NCBI RefSeq assembly: GCF_009184895.1
Contig: NZ_WESE01000002.1
Coordinates: 372,001-436,000, forward strand
Direction: 5' to 3'
Length of the DNA stretch: 64,000 nt
Origin: Nostocoides sp. F2B08
Lineage (GTDB): Bacteria; Actinomycetota; Actinomycetes; Actinomycetales; Dermatophilaceae
The notes beneath the pieces are model-generated. The model was given only the letters and a program-made list of their open reading frames with translations, was not told the DNA's origin and ran no database searches. A program made the position numbers and the translations under genes. Below, piece by piece: positions 17,443 to 27,077 of the stretch (position 1 is the first letter of the stretch; each line of letters opens with the position of its first letter).

Positions 17443-18456
17443 TCAGCCCTGCGCGGGCGCGCTCTGGAGCAGGTCCAGCCCGAGCCGCCCGGCGAGATAG
17501 CGCGCCGCGAGCTGTCCGCGGACGCTGTTGCCCGCCTCGTCCAGCGGCGGCGACCACACGCCGAGTGCTCCCTTGCCGGGCGAGACGGTCACGATGCCGC
17601 CGGAGATCCCGCTCTTGCCGGGCTGGCCCACGTCGTAGATCCAGTCGCCGGAGGTCTCGTACAGCCCGGCAGTGAGCATCACGGCCAGCGTGTGATGGCA
17701 GACGATCGGGCTGACGACGCGCTCACCGCTCAGCGGGTTGACCCCGCCGTCGGCGAGGGTCGCACCCATGACGGCGAGGTCGGCGCAGCTGACCCGCAGG
17801 CAGGACTGGCGGGTGTAGAGGTCGAGCGCCAGGTCGGGGTCGCAGCCGAGCAGCCCGCGCCGGTGCAGCATCCACGTCAGGGCGCGGTTGGTGTGGTTGC
17901 TCTCCGACGCCGACGCATAGACCTCGTCGTCGAGGACGAGGTCGCGCCCGGCGAAGGCGGACAGTCCGCCGAGCAGTCGCTCCCACTTCTGCTCGCCCTC
18001 ACCGGGCAGCAGGCTCGTCGTGACGATCGCACCAGGGTTGACCATCGGGTTGGTGCGGCCGTCGGACGAGCGCTCCACCGCGGCCGTCGAGTCGAACGGC
18101 AGGCCGGTGGCGTTGACGCCGACCCGCTCGCGGACGGTGTCCGCGCCGAGGTCCTCGGCGACGAGCGCCAGAACGAACGGCTTGGCCACGCTCATCAGGG
18201 TGAGCTCGTCCTCGGACCGGCCCGCCGCATGCCTCCGGCCGTCGGCGGTGACCAGGCACAGCCCGAAGGCGTCCGGGTCGGCCCGCTCCAGCGCGGGATA
18301 GACGGTCGAGACCGCACCCTCGTGGTGGCCCCGGAAGCGCTCGTATGCGTCGCGCACCAACGCCGCAACGTCGCGGTCCGGCGGGAGGTGGCCGGTAGAG
18401 ACGTACGGCTCGGCACCCTCGACGGGCGCCGCCGGCCCGGACGCTTCGGCGCGCAT
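17443..18456 (-). CDS. glsA: Glutaminase A
   Basis: 337 residues. The beta-lactamase-like serine hydrolase fold has the Ser89-x-x-Lys92 dyad in LMSVAKPF. Family blocks are NPMVNPGAI, ESNHTNRALTWML, SCADLAVMGATLADGGVNP and VGQPGKSGISGGI. It hydrolyses glutamine to glutamate and ammonia in the cytoplasm. ATG 18456 gives the expected length; the open frame continues upstream only as a shadow of the next gene. It follows the epimerase-like gene on the same strand with 23 bp between. Confidence 0.93.
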   Translation of the reverse strand: MRAEASGPAAPVEGAEPYVSTGHLPPDRDVAALVRDAYERFRGHHEGAVSTVYPALERADPDAFGLCLVTADGRRHAAGRSEDELTLMSVAKPFVLALVAEDLGADTVRERVGVNATGLPFDSTAAVERSSDGRTNPMVNPGAIVTTSLLPGEGEQKWERLLGGLSAFAGRDLVLDDEVYASASESNHTNRALTWMLHRRGLLGCDPDLALDLYTRQSCLRVSCADLAVMGATLADGGVNPLSGERVVSPIVCHHTLAVMLTAGLYETSGDWIYDVGQPGKSGISGGIVTVSPGKGALGVWSPPLDEAGNSVRGQLAARYLAGRLGLDLLQSAPAQG

Positions 18457-18479
18457 GCGGCGAGAGTACCGGGGAGCGG

Positions 18480-19262
18480 TCAGGAGCCCCACGGCCAGTC
18501 GTCCCGCACGTCGACGCCACCCTCGACGACCGTCTCGGACTGACCCGGGAGCCGGTCCCACGAGTCCTGCGGCCGGTAGCCGAGCTCGAGCATCGTGTTC
18601 GTCAGGTCCCACCGGCGGTTCGGGTTGTCCGAGATGGCGTAGTAGACCCCGTAGCGGACCTCGGCCTCGATCGCCCTCCGGAAGACCTGGGCCGTATCGT
18701 CCCCGCTCAGCCACATCGCCCGGAGCACGTCCTCGTCCGTGCCCGTGGGATCCGGGGAGTACCAGCCGATGCGCAGGTTGATCACGTCGAGGCCGTGCTC
18801 GTCGTGATAGAACCGGCCGAGCGTCTCGCCGAACACCTTCGAGACGCCGTACAGGGAGTCCGGCCGGGGCAGGTGGTGCGGGTAGACCGGCCACTCCTCG
18901 TAGCGGTCGTACATCCCCATCGCGTGGTTGGACGAGGCGAAGACGACCCGCCGCACCCCCTCCTCGCGGGCGGCTTCGAGGACGTTGCGGTACCCGATGA
19001 TGTTGGCCGACAGCACCGACTCCCACTCCCCCTCCGGCGAGGCCTCGCCGGCGAGGTGGACGACGGTGTCGATGCCGGACATGAGCTCGCGCACCTCGGC
19101 ATAGTCCGTCAGGTCGACCCGGCGCAGGACCGTCTCCTGCTCGTCGGTCTTCGGGGTGCGCCCCTGCTGGACGACGTCGTAGTCCTCGGCCAGCCGGTCC
19201 GCGAGCAGCAGGCCGACGTTGCCCGTCGCTCCCGTGAGGAGGACCCTCCGCCGGGCTGTCAT
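18480..19262 (-). CDS. NAD-dependent epimerase/dehydratase, uronate-dehydrogenase-like
   Basis: 260 residues, extended SDR. The cofactor motif is LLTGATGNVG at the N-terminus; the catalytic YxxxK is YGVSK, after PRPDSL. The segment FASSNHAMGMY matches the SSNHxxGxY block typical of uronate dehydrogenases, which oxidise galacturonate or glucuronate to the lactone. Other uronate genes are absent nearby, so the substrate is unproven. Its start overlaps the stop of the K+ channel gene (ATGA), an unusual pairing. Operon order: channel, this gene, glutaminase. Confidence 0.82.
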   Translation of the reverse strand: MTARRRVLLTGATGNVGLLLADRLAEDYDVVQQGRTPKTDEQETVLRRVDLTDYAEVRELMSGIDTVVHLAGEASPEGEWESVLSANIIGYRNVLEAAREEGVRRVVFASSNHAMGMYDRYEEWPVYPHHLPRPDSLYGVSKVFGETLGRFYHDEHGLDVINLRIGWYSPDPTGTDEDVLRAMWLSGDDTAQVFRRAIEAEVRYGVYYAISDNPNRRWDLTNTMLELGYRPQDSWDRLPGQSETVVEGGVDVRDDWPWGS

Positions 19263-19621
19263 GCGGACTCACCGCTCTCATGACGCCTCACCCGTTCATC
19301 GAGCAGGTGACGAGCGACGAGCGCGCCGAACGAGACGAAGAGCCCGATCCCGGTCACCAGATAGACCATCGTGAAGATCTTGCCCTCGTCGGTGGCCGGC
19401 GTCAGGTCGCCGTAGCCCACCGTCGTCAACGAGGCGACGCAGAAGTAGAAGGAGTCGACCCAGCGCCAGCCCTCGACCTGGTGGTAGAAGACCGCGCCGA
19501 GGACGAGCTGCAGGGCGAGGAGCATGCCGACACCCTGCCCTTCGTCGCTGGCGGCGATCCGGCCGAGGGACTTGAAGAGCCGGGCGGTCTGGATGATGAG
19601 AACGAGCACGGACTCCATCAT
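19259..19621 (-). CDS. Small two-TM potassium channel
   Basis: 120 residues. It has two membrane helices (about 32-46 and 82-104) around a pore loop with the K+ filter TTVGYGDLTP (filter residues 67-72). There is no RCK/TrkA or cyclic-nucleotide domain, so it is a minimal KcsA/Kch-like pore that would work as a tetramer. The start is ATG 19621, with a second ATG directly after it. The stop overlaps the start of the uronate-dehydrogenase-like gene. Potassium channels are sometimes linked to stress or membrane potential, but no partner is evident. Confidence 0.88.
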   Translation of the reverse strand: MMESVLVLIIQTARLFKSLGRIAASDEGQGVGMLLALQLVLGAVFYHQVEGWRWVDSFYFCVASLTTVGYGDLTPATDEGKIFTMVYLVTGIGLFVSFGALVARHLLDERVRRHESGESA

Positions 19622-19697
19622 GCCGATGCGACCGGTCGCGCCGTCGCCGGTTGGCTGGCAGACTCGCGGCGAGGCCCGATCTCGAGGAGGCGACGGT

Positions 19698-20657
19698 GTG
19701 AACGACGAGCTGCGCGACTGGCTGTTGGACTCCGACCCGGCGATCCGCTGGCAGGTCATGCGGGACCTGACCGACGCACCGGACGAGGAGGTCGCGGCCG
19801 AGCGCGCGCGGGTCGCCGCGACCGGGTGGGGACGGCGGTTGCTCGACCTGCAGGAGGACGGGCAGTGGGCCGGTGGCGCGTGCTTCCCCGGGCCGAACTG
19901 GCGGGCGCCGACGCCCGCCGTCGGTGACCCCGAGGGCCAGCCGTGGACCGCCAGCCTGCCCACGCTGCGACTGCTCCGTCACTTCGGCATCGACCCGCAG
20001 CACCCCGACGTCCGCGCCGCCATCGCAGCGGTGCGCGAGAACAGCCGGTGGGAGTACGCCGGCGAGCCGTTCTTCGAGGGCGAGGTCGAGCCGTGCATCA
20101 ACGGCGGTGCCGTCGAGGTCGGCGCCTACTTCGGCGAGGACGTCGACGGCATCGTCGAGCGCCTCCTCGGTGAGCAGCTCGACGACGGCGGCTGGAACTG
20201 CGAGGCCGAGAACGGCTCGGTCCGCTCCTCCTTCCACTCCACCATCTGCGTGCTCGAGGGCCTACTCGAGTATGCGCGGGCCGGGGGCCGCCGCGACGTC
20301 ACCGCGGCCCGGCACGACGGGGAGGACTATCTCCTGACGCGCTCGCTCTTCCGGCGCGCGAGCACCGGTGAGGTCGTCGACGAGGACTGGCTGCGGTTCT
20401 CGTTTCCGGTGCAGTGGCACTACGACGTGCTGCGCGGCCTCGAGTACTTCCGTGCCACCGGAGAACAGCCGGACCCGCGGCTCACCGAGGCGATCGCCGT
20501 GGTCCGCGGCCGGCGACAGCCGGACGGCGCGTGGCTCCTCGAGAACACCCACCCGGGTCTGGTCCACGTCAAGATGGAGGACGGCGACGGCCGGCCCAGC
20601 CGGTGGAACACGCTGCGTGCCCTCCGGGTGCTGCGCTGGTATGCCCGAACCACCTGA
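19698..20657 (+). CDS. Squalene/prenyl-cyclase-like alpha-barrel protein
   Basis: 319 residues from GTG 19698, preceded by GAGGAGG with 7 bases spacing. It has several alpha/alpha-barrel QW-like repeats (DGQWAGGACFPGPNW, DDGGWNCE, QPDGAWLLENTHPG). It lacks the DxDD of class II cyclases and the zinc ligands of prenyltransferases. The N-terminus (WLLDSDPAIRWQVMRDL) is a common lead-in for this actinobacterial group. Probably a cytoplasmic protein with a terpenoid-cyclase fold and unknown ligand. Divergent from the K+ channel gene (76 bp). Confidence 0.75.
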   Translation: MNDELRDWLLDSDPAIRWQVMRDLTDAPDEEVAAERARVAATGWGRRLLDLQEDGQWAGGACFPGPNWRAPTPAVGDPEGQPWTASLPTLRLLRHFGIDPQHPDVRAAIAAVRENSRWEYAGEPFFEGEVEPCINGGAVEVGAYFGEDVDGIVERLLGEQLDDGGWNCEAENGSVRSSFHSTICVLEGLLEYARAGGRRDVTAARHDGEDYLLTRSLFRRASTGEVVDEDWLRFSFPVQWHYDVLRGLEYFRATGEQPDPRLTEAIAVVRGRRQPDGAWLLENTHPGLVHVKMEDGDGRPSRWNTLRALRVLRWYARTT

Positions 20658-20687
20658 ACCGCATCCTCGCCTGCGGTGCAGGCTCGC

Positions 20688-21734
20688 TCAGTCCGAACCA
20701 CTCTCGTCGTCGCTCGCACCGCTGCGCACCGTGCTCGGCAGGACCCGGCGCATGATGTCGGCGACCGTGACCAGCCCGACGGCGCTGTCCCCGGCGACGA
20801 CGACGGCCAGCTGCTCGCTCCGCTCCCGCATCCTGGCCAGCGCCTCGTAGACCGGCACCGAGGGATGGAGCACGAAGGACTCCCGAGCGAGCTCGGCCGC
20901 CGGGTGACCGGGGGGCAGGGTGAGGGTGTCCCGAACGTGGACGACCACCGGAAGCCCACCGTCCGGGGCCGCCAGGAGGATGCGCATGTGGTCGCTGGCC
21001 GCAGCCGCCGCCTGCACGTCGTCCACGGTGCTGTCAGCGGCGACGGTGACCGGCTCCTGGTCCTGCGGAACAAGCTCGCCGACGGTCAGCCGCTCGAGCT
21101 CGATGACCTCGGAGATCTGGGTCTGGAACTGCGGGTCGAGGGTCCCCTTGGCCGCCGACTGCTCGACGAGCTGGCGGATCGTCTCGGCGTCGCGTCCGCC
21201 GACCGCCGCCCGGTCGACCGGCGTGACCCCGCTCGCGGCGACGAGCCGGTTCGCGAGGGCGTTGACGCCCACGAGGATCGGTCGCACGACGCGGATGAAC
21301 GCCCGGGCCGGGACACCGACGGCCTTGGCCGCCGTCTCGGGGTGGGCGATTGCCCACGACTTGGGCGCCATCTCGCCCACGACGAGGTGGAGGAAGGTGA
21401 CGAAGAGCAGGGACAGTGCGAAGGATGCCCCGCCGGCCAGCCACGCGGGGAGGCCGACGGTCTCGAGCAGCGGGCCGAGCCACCGGTCCACCGCCGGCTT
21501 CGTGACCGCCCCGAGAGCGAACGTGGCGGCCGTGATCCCGAGCTGGGCACCGGCGAGCATGACGGTGAGCTCGTTCATCCCCCGGAGCGCGGCTCGGGCG
21601 GAGCGAGAGCCAGGGGCTTCGAGCTCGAGCCGATGCCGCCGCGCCCCGAGCAGGGCGAACTCGATGACGACGAAGAATCCGCTCAGCACGATGAGCAGGA
21701 TCGTGACCGCGACGACGACGAGCGGGTTGCTCAT
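20688..21734 (-). CDS. CNNM/HlyC-like membrane protein with CBS pair
   Basis: 348 residues. The N-terminal CNNM (DUF21) membrane domain spans about 1-190 with three to four helices and GAQLGITAATFALGAV. A CBS pair follows at about 200-335. The CorC_HlyC C-terminal domain, present in its neighbour, is missing. CNNM proteins are linked to Mg2+/Co2+ transport, often Na+-coupled. Its start overlaps the stop of the longer paralogue (ATGA), so the two are coexpressed and may form a heterodimer. Confidence 0.85.
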   Translation of the reverse strand: MSNPLVVVAVTILLIVLSGFFVVIEFALLGARRHRLELEAPGSRSARAALRGMNELTVMLAGAQLGITAATFALGAVTKPAVDRWLGPLLETVGLPAWLAGGASFALSLLFVTFLHLVVGEMAPKSWAIAHPETAAKAVGVPARAFIRVVRPILVGVNALANRLVAASGVTPVDRAAVGGRDAETIRQLVEQSAAKGTLDPQFQTQISEVIELERLTVGELVPQDQEPVTVAADSTVDDVQAAAAASDHMRILLAAPDGGLPVVVHVRDTLTLPPGHPAAELARESFVLHPSVPVYEALARMRERSEQLAVVVAGDSAVGLVTVADIMRRVLPSTVRSGASDDESGSD

Positions 21735-23158
21735 CGCATGTCCTCGCGGTCGTCGGTGCTGTGCCCGGAGAGGTCACCGACGTGCTCGTCGGCACGCGGT
21801 GTGTCGAGAGGTCGGCGCAGGAGCCGGATGCGGAGCTCGCTCGGGACGTGCCGGGCGATGTCGAGCACCTCGATCTCCAGGGAGTGAACCTCTTGCTCGT
21901 CCGAGACGAGGTTGCCGGGGTCCTGCGGCAGGTCGACCGTGAGCACGCGTCCGACCTCGGGCAGTTCACCGGTCTCGGCGATCACGAGGCCGGCGATGGT
22001 CTCGAAGTCCCCCTCGGGCAGTCGGTGGCCGACGGTCCGCTCGACCTCATCGACGTGTACGTCGCCCTCCATGTGCCACTCGTCATCCTCAGCGCCTGCG
22101 GTGATCGGCTCAGGCGGACCTTCGTCGTGCTCGTCGGTGATCTCGCCGAGCAGCTCCTCGGCGAGGTCCTCGACGGTGAGGATCCCCGCGAAGCCGCCGT
22201 ACTCGTCGATGACGCAGGCGAGTTGCTGGTCGGCCTCGGTCAGTTCGGCCACGGCGGCCGGCAGGGGCATCAGGGTAGGGACGAGGACGGCCTCGCGCAT
22301 CACCGTGGAGACCGGCGCGCGGGCCGAGGTGGCCTCGCGGAGCACGTCTCCGAGCTGCACCACACCGACCGGCTCGCCCCGGCCGTCGATGACCGGATAG
22401 CGCGTGTGGGCTTCGGCCATGAGAGTGCGCAGCTCCCCGACCGTCATGTCGGGGCCGATCGTGTCCACCTGGGCCCGCGGCACCATGGCGTGCTCGACGT
22501 CCTGGTCCGGGAAGTCGAGGATGCGGTCGAGCAGCATGGAGAGCTCACGCGGCAGGTCCCCGCTGTCGCGTGAGTCGGCGACGATCCGCTCCAGGTCCTC
22601 AGCCGTCGCGGTGGTGTCGAGGTCGTGGATCGGCTCGATGCCGACGAGACGGAGGAGGACGTTCGCGGACTTGTCGAATAAGGCGATCAGCCAGCCGAAG
22701 ACCGTCAGGTAGATCAGCGTCGACCGGGCCATCCAGCGCGCCAACGGCTCGGCGTTGGCGATCGCGAGGTTCTTCGGGTAGAGCTCACCGAAGAGCATCT
22801 GGACGAGCGTCGCCACGACGAGCGTGAGGACCGTGGCCACGGAGATGCTCGTGGCGGTGGACACCCCGCCCCCGAGCAGGACGCCCAGAGACTCCCCGAC
22901 GAGCGGCTCGGCGACGTAGCCGACAAGCAGGCCGGTGACCGTGATGCCGAGCTGCGCTCCTGAGAGCATGAACGAGGTTCGGCGTGTCACCTTCAACGCG
23001 CGCTCGGCGGCGGCGTCGCCCTCCTTGGCCCGCGCGGCGAGCCGGTTGCGGTCGACCGACATGAAGGCGAACTCCTGAGCCACGAAGTAGCCGTTCGCGG
23101 CGATGATCACGAGGATCACGACGATGCCGAGCAGGAGGAGGAGCACCGCCTCAGTCAC
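21731..23158 (-). CDS. CNNM/CorC-type membrane protein with CBS pair and CorC_HlyC domain
   Basis: 475 residues. The CNNM membrane domain (about 1-200; GAQLGITVTGLLVGYVAEPL) is followed by a CBS pair (about 215-335) and a C-terminal CorC_HlyC domain (about 350-440; MEGDVHVDEVERTVG, FETIAGLVI). This is the complete form of a divalent-cation exporter family (older name hemolysin). It is the first gene of a two-gene operon with a truncated paralogue; start ATG 23158 (text of the protein begins MTEAVLLLLL). Confidence 0.87.
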   Translation of the reverse strand: MTEAVLLLLLGIVVILVIIAANGYFVAQEFAFMSVDRNRLAARAKEGDAAAERALKVTRRTSFMLSGAQLGITVTGLLVGYVAEPLVGESLGVLLGGGVSTATSISVATVLTLVVATLVQMLFGELYPKNLAIANAEPLARWMARSTLIYLTVFGWLIALFDKSANVLLRLVGIEPIHDLDTTATAEDLERIVADSRDSGDLPRELSMLLDRILDFPDQDVEHAMVPRAQVDTIGPDMTVGELRTLMAEAHTRYPVIDGRGEPVGVVQLGDVLREATSARAPVSTVMREAVLVPTLMPLPAAVAELTEADQQLACVIDEYGGFAGILTVEDLAEELLGEITDEHDEGPPEPITAGAEDDEWHMEGDVHVDEVERTVGHRLPEGDFETIAGLVIAETGELPEVGRVLTVDLPQDPGNLVSDEQEVHSLEIEVLDIARHVPSELRIRLLRRPLDTPRADEHVGDLSGHSTDDREDMR

Positions 23159-23276
23159 CGGGGGCCCCCTTCAGGTCCGGGCTGGGTGAGCAGCGGGGAC
23201 TAGGAGGCTGCGGATGATCGGGGTCCGGCATGTCTCCACTGTAGGAGGGTGGAGGCACGACCTCCGATTCGCGCCC

Positions 23277-24014
23277 TCAGCCGCCGGCCGCGGCCGCGGC
23301 GGGGTGCGCCCGGTCGTCGAGGCGCTGCCGTGCGACGAAGCGGAACCGGTCACCGCGGAACTGCGAGCGGGTCCACTCGACGACCGTACCCTTCGAGTCC
23401 CAGGCCGTCCGGTGCACGAGGAGCAGCGGGAGCCCGGTGTCCACGCCGAGCAGGTTCGCGGTGAGGGGCTCCGCGAGGACGGTCTCGACGACGTCCTCGA
23501 CGGCCTCGACCTCCCGGCCGTACGCCTCGCCGAGGCTGCGGTAGAGCGACCCGCGGGCCTCGAGCTCCTCGCGCAGGCCGGGAAGAGGGCCGGGGACGTG
23601 CGCGACCTCGAGCGCGATCGGCTCGCCCGCCTGGGTCCGCAGCCGCTCGACCCGGTGCACCGGCGTGCCCGGGTCGACCTGCAGCCGGCGGCACAGCTCG
23701 CCGGCCGCCGGTTCCGTCGTGATCGAGAGTATGCGGCTGCCGGGTCGCCAGCCTTCCTCCGCCAGGTCCTGGGAGAAGGAGGTCAGCTGGCGCACCTGCA
23801 TGAGCTTTGGCCGGGCGACGAACGTCCCCCGCCCCTGGGTGCGTTCGAGCCGGCCCTCCACGACGAGCTCGGAGATCGCCTGGCGGACCGTCGTCCGGGA
23901 GGTGCCGAAGCGCTCGGCGAGCTCGCGCTCGGTGGGCACGACGTCACCCGGCTCGAGGTCGGCGATGAGCGCGAGGATCTCGTTCTTGACGAGGTAATAC
24001 CTGGGAACCTTCAC
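23277..24014 (-). CDS. GntR-family repressor of amino-sugar use (DasR/NagR-like)
   Basis: 245 residues. The N-terminal winged HTH (about 8-75) has [21 protein letters not shown]. The UTRA effector domain (about 90-235) has [19 protein letters not shown], the family hallmark that senses GlcNAc-6-P or GlcN-6-P in DasR and NagR. It is divergent from the nagE-like gene, and the intergenic region holds two dre-type operators. It should therefore repress uptake and possibly itself until amino-sugar phosphates accumulate. Whether it is a global DasR or a local NagR cannot be told from this window. Confidence 0.88.
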   Translation of the reverse strand: MKVPRYYLVKNEILALIADLEPGDVVPTERELAERFGTSRTTVRQAISELVVEGRLERTQGRGTFVARPKLMQVRQLTSFSQDLAEEGWRPGSRILSITTEPAAGELCRRLQVDPGTPVHRVERLRTQAGEPIALEVAHVPGPLPGLREELEARGSLYRSLGEAYGREVEAVEDVVETVLAEPLTANLLGVDTGLPLLLVHRTAWDSKGTVVEWTRSQFRGDRFRFVARQRLDDRAHPAAAAAGG

Positions 24015-24059
24015 GAGTCCTCCGGACCGTGCGCTCGTGGCCGAACGCTTGACGTATCG

Positions 24060-24075
24060 ATTGGTCTATGCCAAT
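24060..24075 (+). promoter_or_regulatory. dre operator 1 (DasR/NagR site)
   Basis: ATTGGTCTATGCCAAT, a 16-base imperfect palindrome matching the DasR consensus ACTGGTCTAGACCAGT at the TGGTCTA core. It lies 45 bp from the repressor ATG. Confidence 0.85.
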
Positions 24076-24090
24076 CTTGCCACATCGCAC

Positions 24091-24106
24091 AGTGGTCTAA
24101 ACCAAT
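24091..24106 (+). promoter_or_regulatory. dre operator 2 (DasR/NagR site)
   Basis: AGTGGTCTAAACCAAT, better matched to the DasR consensus than site 1. The two sites are 31 bp apart start to start, close to three helical turns, so two repressor dimers would sit on the same face. It is 66 bp upstream of the permease ATG. Confidence 0.87.
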
Positions 24107-24171
24107 TCTCGGACCACTACCCCACTCGTCACGACAACCGCCACGACCCCACGACCGCCCCGGAGGATCCC

Positions 24172-26283
24172 ATGACAACGACCGTCACGTCCCCAGCCAC
24201 CGAGAAGCGGGGACTGCGCATCCCCGGCTTCGCGCAGCTGCAGCGACTGGGCAAGAGCCTGATGCTGCCGATCGCACTGCTCCCCGCCGCCGGGATCCTG
24301 CTCCGACTCGGACAGGACGACCTCCTCGGCGGCATCGAGGCACCCATCGTCGGGCCCTTCTTCGACGCCATGAGCGCCGCCGGTGGCGCGATCTTCGCCA
24401 ACCTGCCGCTCCTGTTCGCCGTGGGCGTGGCCATCGGTTTCGCCCGCAAGGCGGACGGCTCGACGGCGCTGTCTGCGGTCGCCGGCTACCTCGTCATCGC
24501 CGAGGTGTTCTCGGCCATGTCACCGGTCGTCCTCGCCGGCGAGACCACCCCGAGCGGTGACCAGGCGACGATCAACTACAGCGTCTTCGCCGGCATCGTC
24601 ATCGGTCTGGTCACCGCGTACCTCTTCGACCGCTTCCACACGATCCAGCTGCCGCCGTATCTCGGCTTCTTCGGTGGGCGCCGCTTCGTGCCGATCGTCG
24701 TCTCCTTCTCCGCACTCTTCATCGGCTTCGCGATGAGCTACCTCTACCCGATCTTCGACATCGGTCTGACGGGCATCGGTGAGTTCATCGGCGGTGCCGG
24801 CGCGCTCGGGGCCTTCGTCTACGGCTTCGTCAACCGGATGCTCATCCCGCTCGGCCTGCACCACATCGTGAACACCTACATCTGGTTCCTCTACGGCGAC
24901 TTCACCGCCGACGGTGTCACCTACACCGGCGAACTCACCCGATTCGCCCAGGGCGACCCCTCGGCGGGCCGGCTCACCTCCGGCTTCTACCCGATCCTCA
25001 TGTTCGGCCTCCCCGCCGCCGCGCTCGCGATGATCCACGCGGCCCGCCCCAAGCAGAAGAAGATCGCCGTCGGCATCCTCTCCGCGGCCGGCCTGACCGC
25101 GTTCCTCACCGGCATCACCGAGCCGCTCGAGTTCGCGTTCATGTTCGTCGCGTTCCCGCTCTACGTGATCCACGCCCTCCTCACCGGTCTGTCGCTGGCC
25201 ATCGCGTACTCCCTCGACATCCACCTCGGGTTCTCGTTCTCGGCCGGGCTGATCGACCTGCTCCTCTACGGCACGGCGCCGGCGGCCAAGAACATCCCGC
25301 TGCTCGTCGTCATGGGCCTGGTGTTCTTCGTCGTCTACTACCTGATCTTCCGCTTCGCCATCGCCAAGTGGAACCTCATGACCCCCGGGCGCGACCCGCA
25401 GGGTGACGACGTCGCGGCGATGGACGACGACGCCACCGACGAGTCCGGCGCCTCAGGGTCCGCCAGCGAGCGCGCGGAGAAGCTGATCACCGCCTTCGGC
25501 GGGGCGGAGAACCTCAAGGCCGTCGACGCCTGCATCACTCGGCTGCGGATCGAGGTCGCCGACAAGGGCAAGGTCGACCAGACCGCCCTCAAGGCCCTCG
25601 GCGCCTCCGGCGTCGTCGAGGTTGGCAACAACGTCCAGGCGATCTTCGGCACCCGGTCCGACGCGCTCAAGGACGAGATCCGGGCGACGCTCGACTCCGG
25701 TTCCACCCCAAGCGGCACATCGTCGCAGCGGACCGCCCCGTCCGCCGACGCCGCACCGACGAGCGCGACCGCTGCTCCGGCCGCACCGACCGGCCGCACC
25801 GTCGTCGTGTCGCCCATCGCCGGCACCCTCGTGCCGCTGCAGGACGTGCCCGACGCGACCTTCGCCAAGGGTCTGGTCGGTCCGGGACTGGCCATCGATC
25901 CGCCCCGCGAGCACGTCGACGCCGTGGCGCCGGTCTCCGGCACGATCGCCAAGCTCTGGCCGCACGCCTACGCGATCAAGACACCCTCCGGCGCCGGAGT
26001 CCTCGTCCACCTCGGCCTCGACACCGTCCAGCTGAAGGGAGAGGGCTTCACCGCATACGCGAGCGAGGGCGACGAGGTCGAGGTCGGCCAGCGGATCGTC
26101 GGCTACGACGTCGCGGCCGTCGAGGCCGCCGGCCGCAACCCGGTCGTGCCGGTCGTCGTCCTGGACCGCAAGGCTGCGGACGTCGCCCTGCGCGAGCTCG
26201 ACGCCGGAGCCGACGTGCGCTCGCTGGAGCTGCTCCTGACCGTCGCTGCGACCAAGTCTGCCGCTGCCGCGAAGGGAGCGTGA
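24172..26283 (+). CDS. nagE: PTS N-acetylglucosamine-type permease EIICBA
   Basis: 703 residues from ATG 24172 (GGAGG six bases upstream); the longer open frame runs through the operators and is not coding. The EIIC membrane domain spans about 20-400 ([40 protein letters not shown]). EIIB spans about 435-505, with the phospho-cysteine near 454 in DACITRLR. A linker rich in Ala/Pro/Ser precedes a glucose-type EIIA (about 545-690), with the phospho-histidine near 613 in [10 protein letters not shown]. One chain thus carries all PTS modules; HPr and EI must come from elsewhere. It starts a nag operon. Confidence 0.9.
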   Translation: MTTTVTSPATEKRGLRIPGFAQLQRLGKSLMLPIALLPAAGILLRLGQDDLLGGIEAPIVGPFFDAMSAAGGAIFANLPLLFAVGVAIGFARKADGSTALSAVAGYLVIAEVFSAMSPVVLAGETTPSGDQATINYSVFAGIVIGLVTAYLFDRFHTIQLPPYLGFFGGRRFVPIVVSFSALFIGFAMSYLYPIFDIGLTGIGEFIGGAGALGAFVYGFVNRMLIPLGLHHIVNTYIWFLYGDFTADGVTYTGELTRFAQGDPSAGRLTSGFYPILMFGLPAAALAMIHAARPKQKKIAVGILSAAGLTAFLTGITEPLEFAFMFVAFPLYVIHALLTGLSLAIAYSLDIHLGFSFSAGLIDLLLYGTAPAAKNIPLLVVMGLVFFVVYYLIFRFAIAKWNLMTPGRDPQGDDVAAMDDDATDESGASGSASERAEKLITAFGGAENLKAVDACITRLRIEVADKGKVDQTALKALGASGVVEVGNNVQAIFGTRSDALKDEIRATLDSGSTPSGTSSQRTAPSADAAPTSATAAPAAPTGRTVVVSPIAGTLVPLQDVPDATFAKGLVGPGLAIDPPREHVDAVAPVSGTIAKLWPHAYAIKTPSGAGVLVHLGLDTVQLKGEGFTAYASEGDEVEVGQRIVGYDVAAVEAAGRNPVVPVVVLDRKAADVALRELDAGADVRSLELLLTVAATKSAAAAKGA

Positions 26284-26289
26284 GCGGTC

Positions 26290-27075
26290 ATGGAGGTCGT
26301 CATCCTCGACGAGCCGGCCGCCCTGGCCGCACTCGCCGCCGACGCGATCGGGGCCCTGCTGCGGGATCGACCCGACGCGGTTCTGGGACTCGCCACCGGC
26401 TCCTCGCCCCTGGCGGTGTACGACGAGCTGGCCGCCCGGTTCGAGCGGGGTGAGCTGAGCTTCGCCGCAGCGCGGGGCTTCACCCTCGACGAGTACGTCG
26501 GCCTGCCGGCCGACCACCCGGAGCGGTACCGGACCGTCATCGACCGCGACCTCGTCTCCCGGGTGGACTTCGGCCCGGGGGCGGTGTCCGGACCGGACGG
26601 GTCGGCGAGCGACATCCCGGAGGCGTGCGCCGCATACGACCGGGCGATCGCAACCGCCGGAGGGGTCGACCTGCAGATCCTCGGCATCGGCACCGACGGA
26701 CACATCGCCTTCAACGAGCCCGGCTCGTCGTTCGCCTCGCGCACCCGGATCAAGACCCTGACCCGACAGACGCGACTCGACAACGCGCGGTTCTTCGACG
26801 GCAACGTCGACGCGGTGCCGACGCACTGCCTCACCCAGGGTCTCGGCACGATCATGGAAGCCCGGCACATCGTGCTCCTCGCGACCGGAACGGCGAAGGC
26901 CGAGGCGGTCCACCAGCTCGTCGAGGGTCCGGTCAGCGCGCTCTGGCCCGCGACCATCCTGCAGCACCACCGGCACGTCACCGTCCTGCTCGACGAGGCA
27001 GCCGCGAGCCGGCTGCAGCTCGGGCAGTACTACCGCGAGACGTATGCGGGCAAGCCGGACTGGCAGGGGATCTGA
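26290..27075 (+). CDS. nagB: Glucosamine-6-phosphate deaminase
   Basis: 261 residues. Catalytic residues are recognisable: Asp67 in FTLDEYVGL, and Asp136/His138 in LGIGTDGHIAFNEPGSSF. GLATGSSPLAVYDEL is the phosphate loop. It converts GlcN-6-P to fructose-6-P and ammonia, the last step of GlcNAc use. It starts 6 bp after the permease stop and is followed 2 bp later by nagA, so all three are one operon under the dre sites. Confidence 0.93.
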   Translation: MEVVILDEPAALAALAADAIGALLRDRPDAVLGLATGSSPLAVYDELAARFERGELSFAAARGFTLDEYVGLPADHPERYRTVIDRDLVSRVDFGPGAVSGPDGSASDIPEACAAYDRAIATAGGVDLQILGIGTDGHIAFNEPGSSFASRTRIKTLTRQTRLDNARFFDGNVDAVPTHCLTQGLGTIMEARHIVLLATGTAKAEAVHQLVEGPVSALWPATILQHHRHVTVLLDEAAASRLQLGQYYRETYAGKPDWQGI

Positions 27076-27077
27076 CG

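Noticed and set aside
24037-24171. N-terminal extension of the PTS permease
   Set aside because: This stretch holds the two dre operators, and ATG 24172 has a good ribosome binding site.
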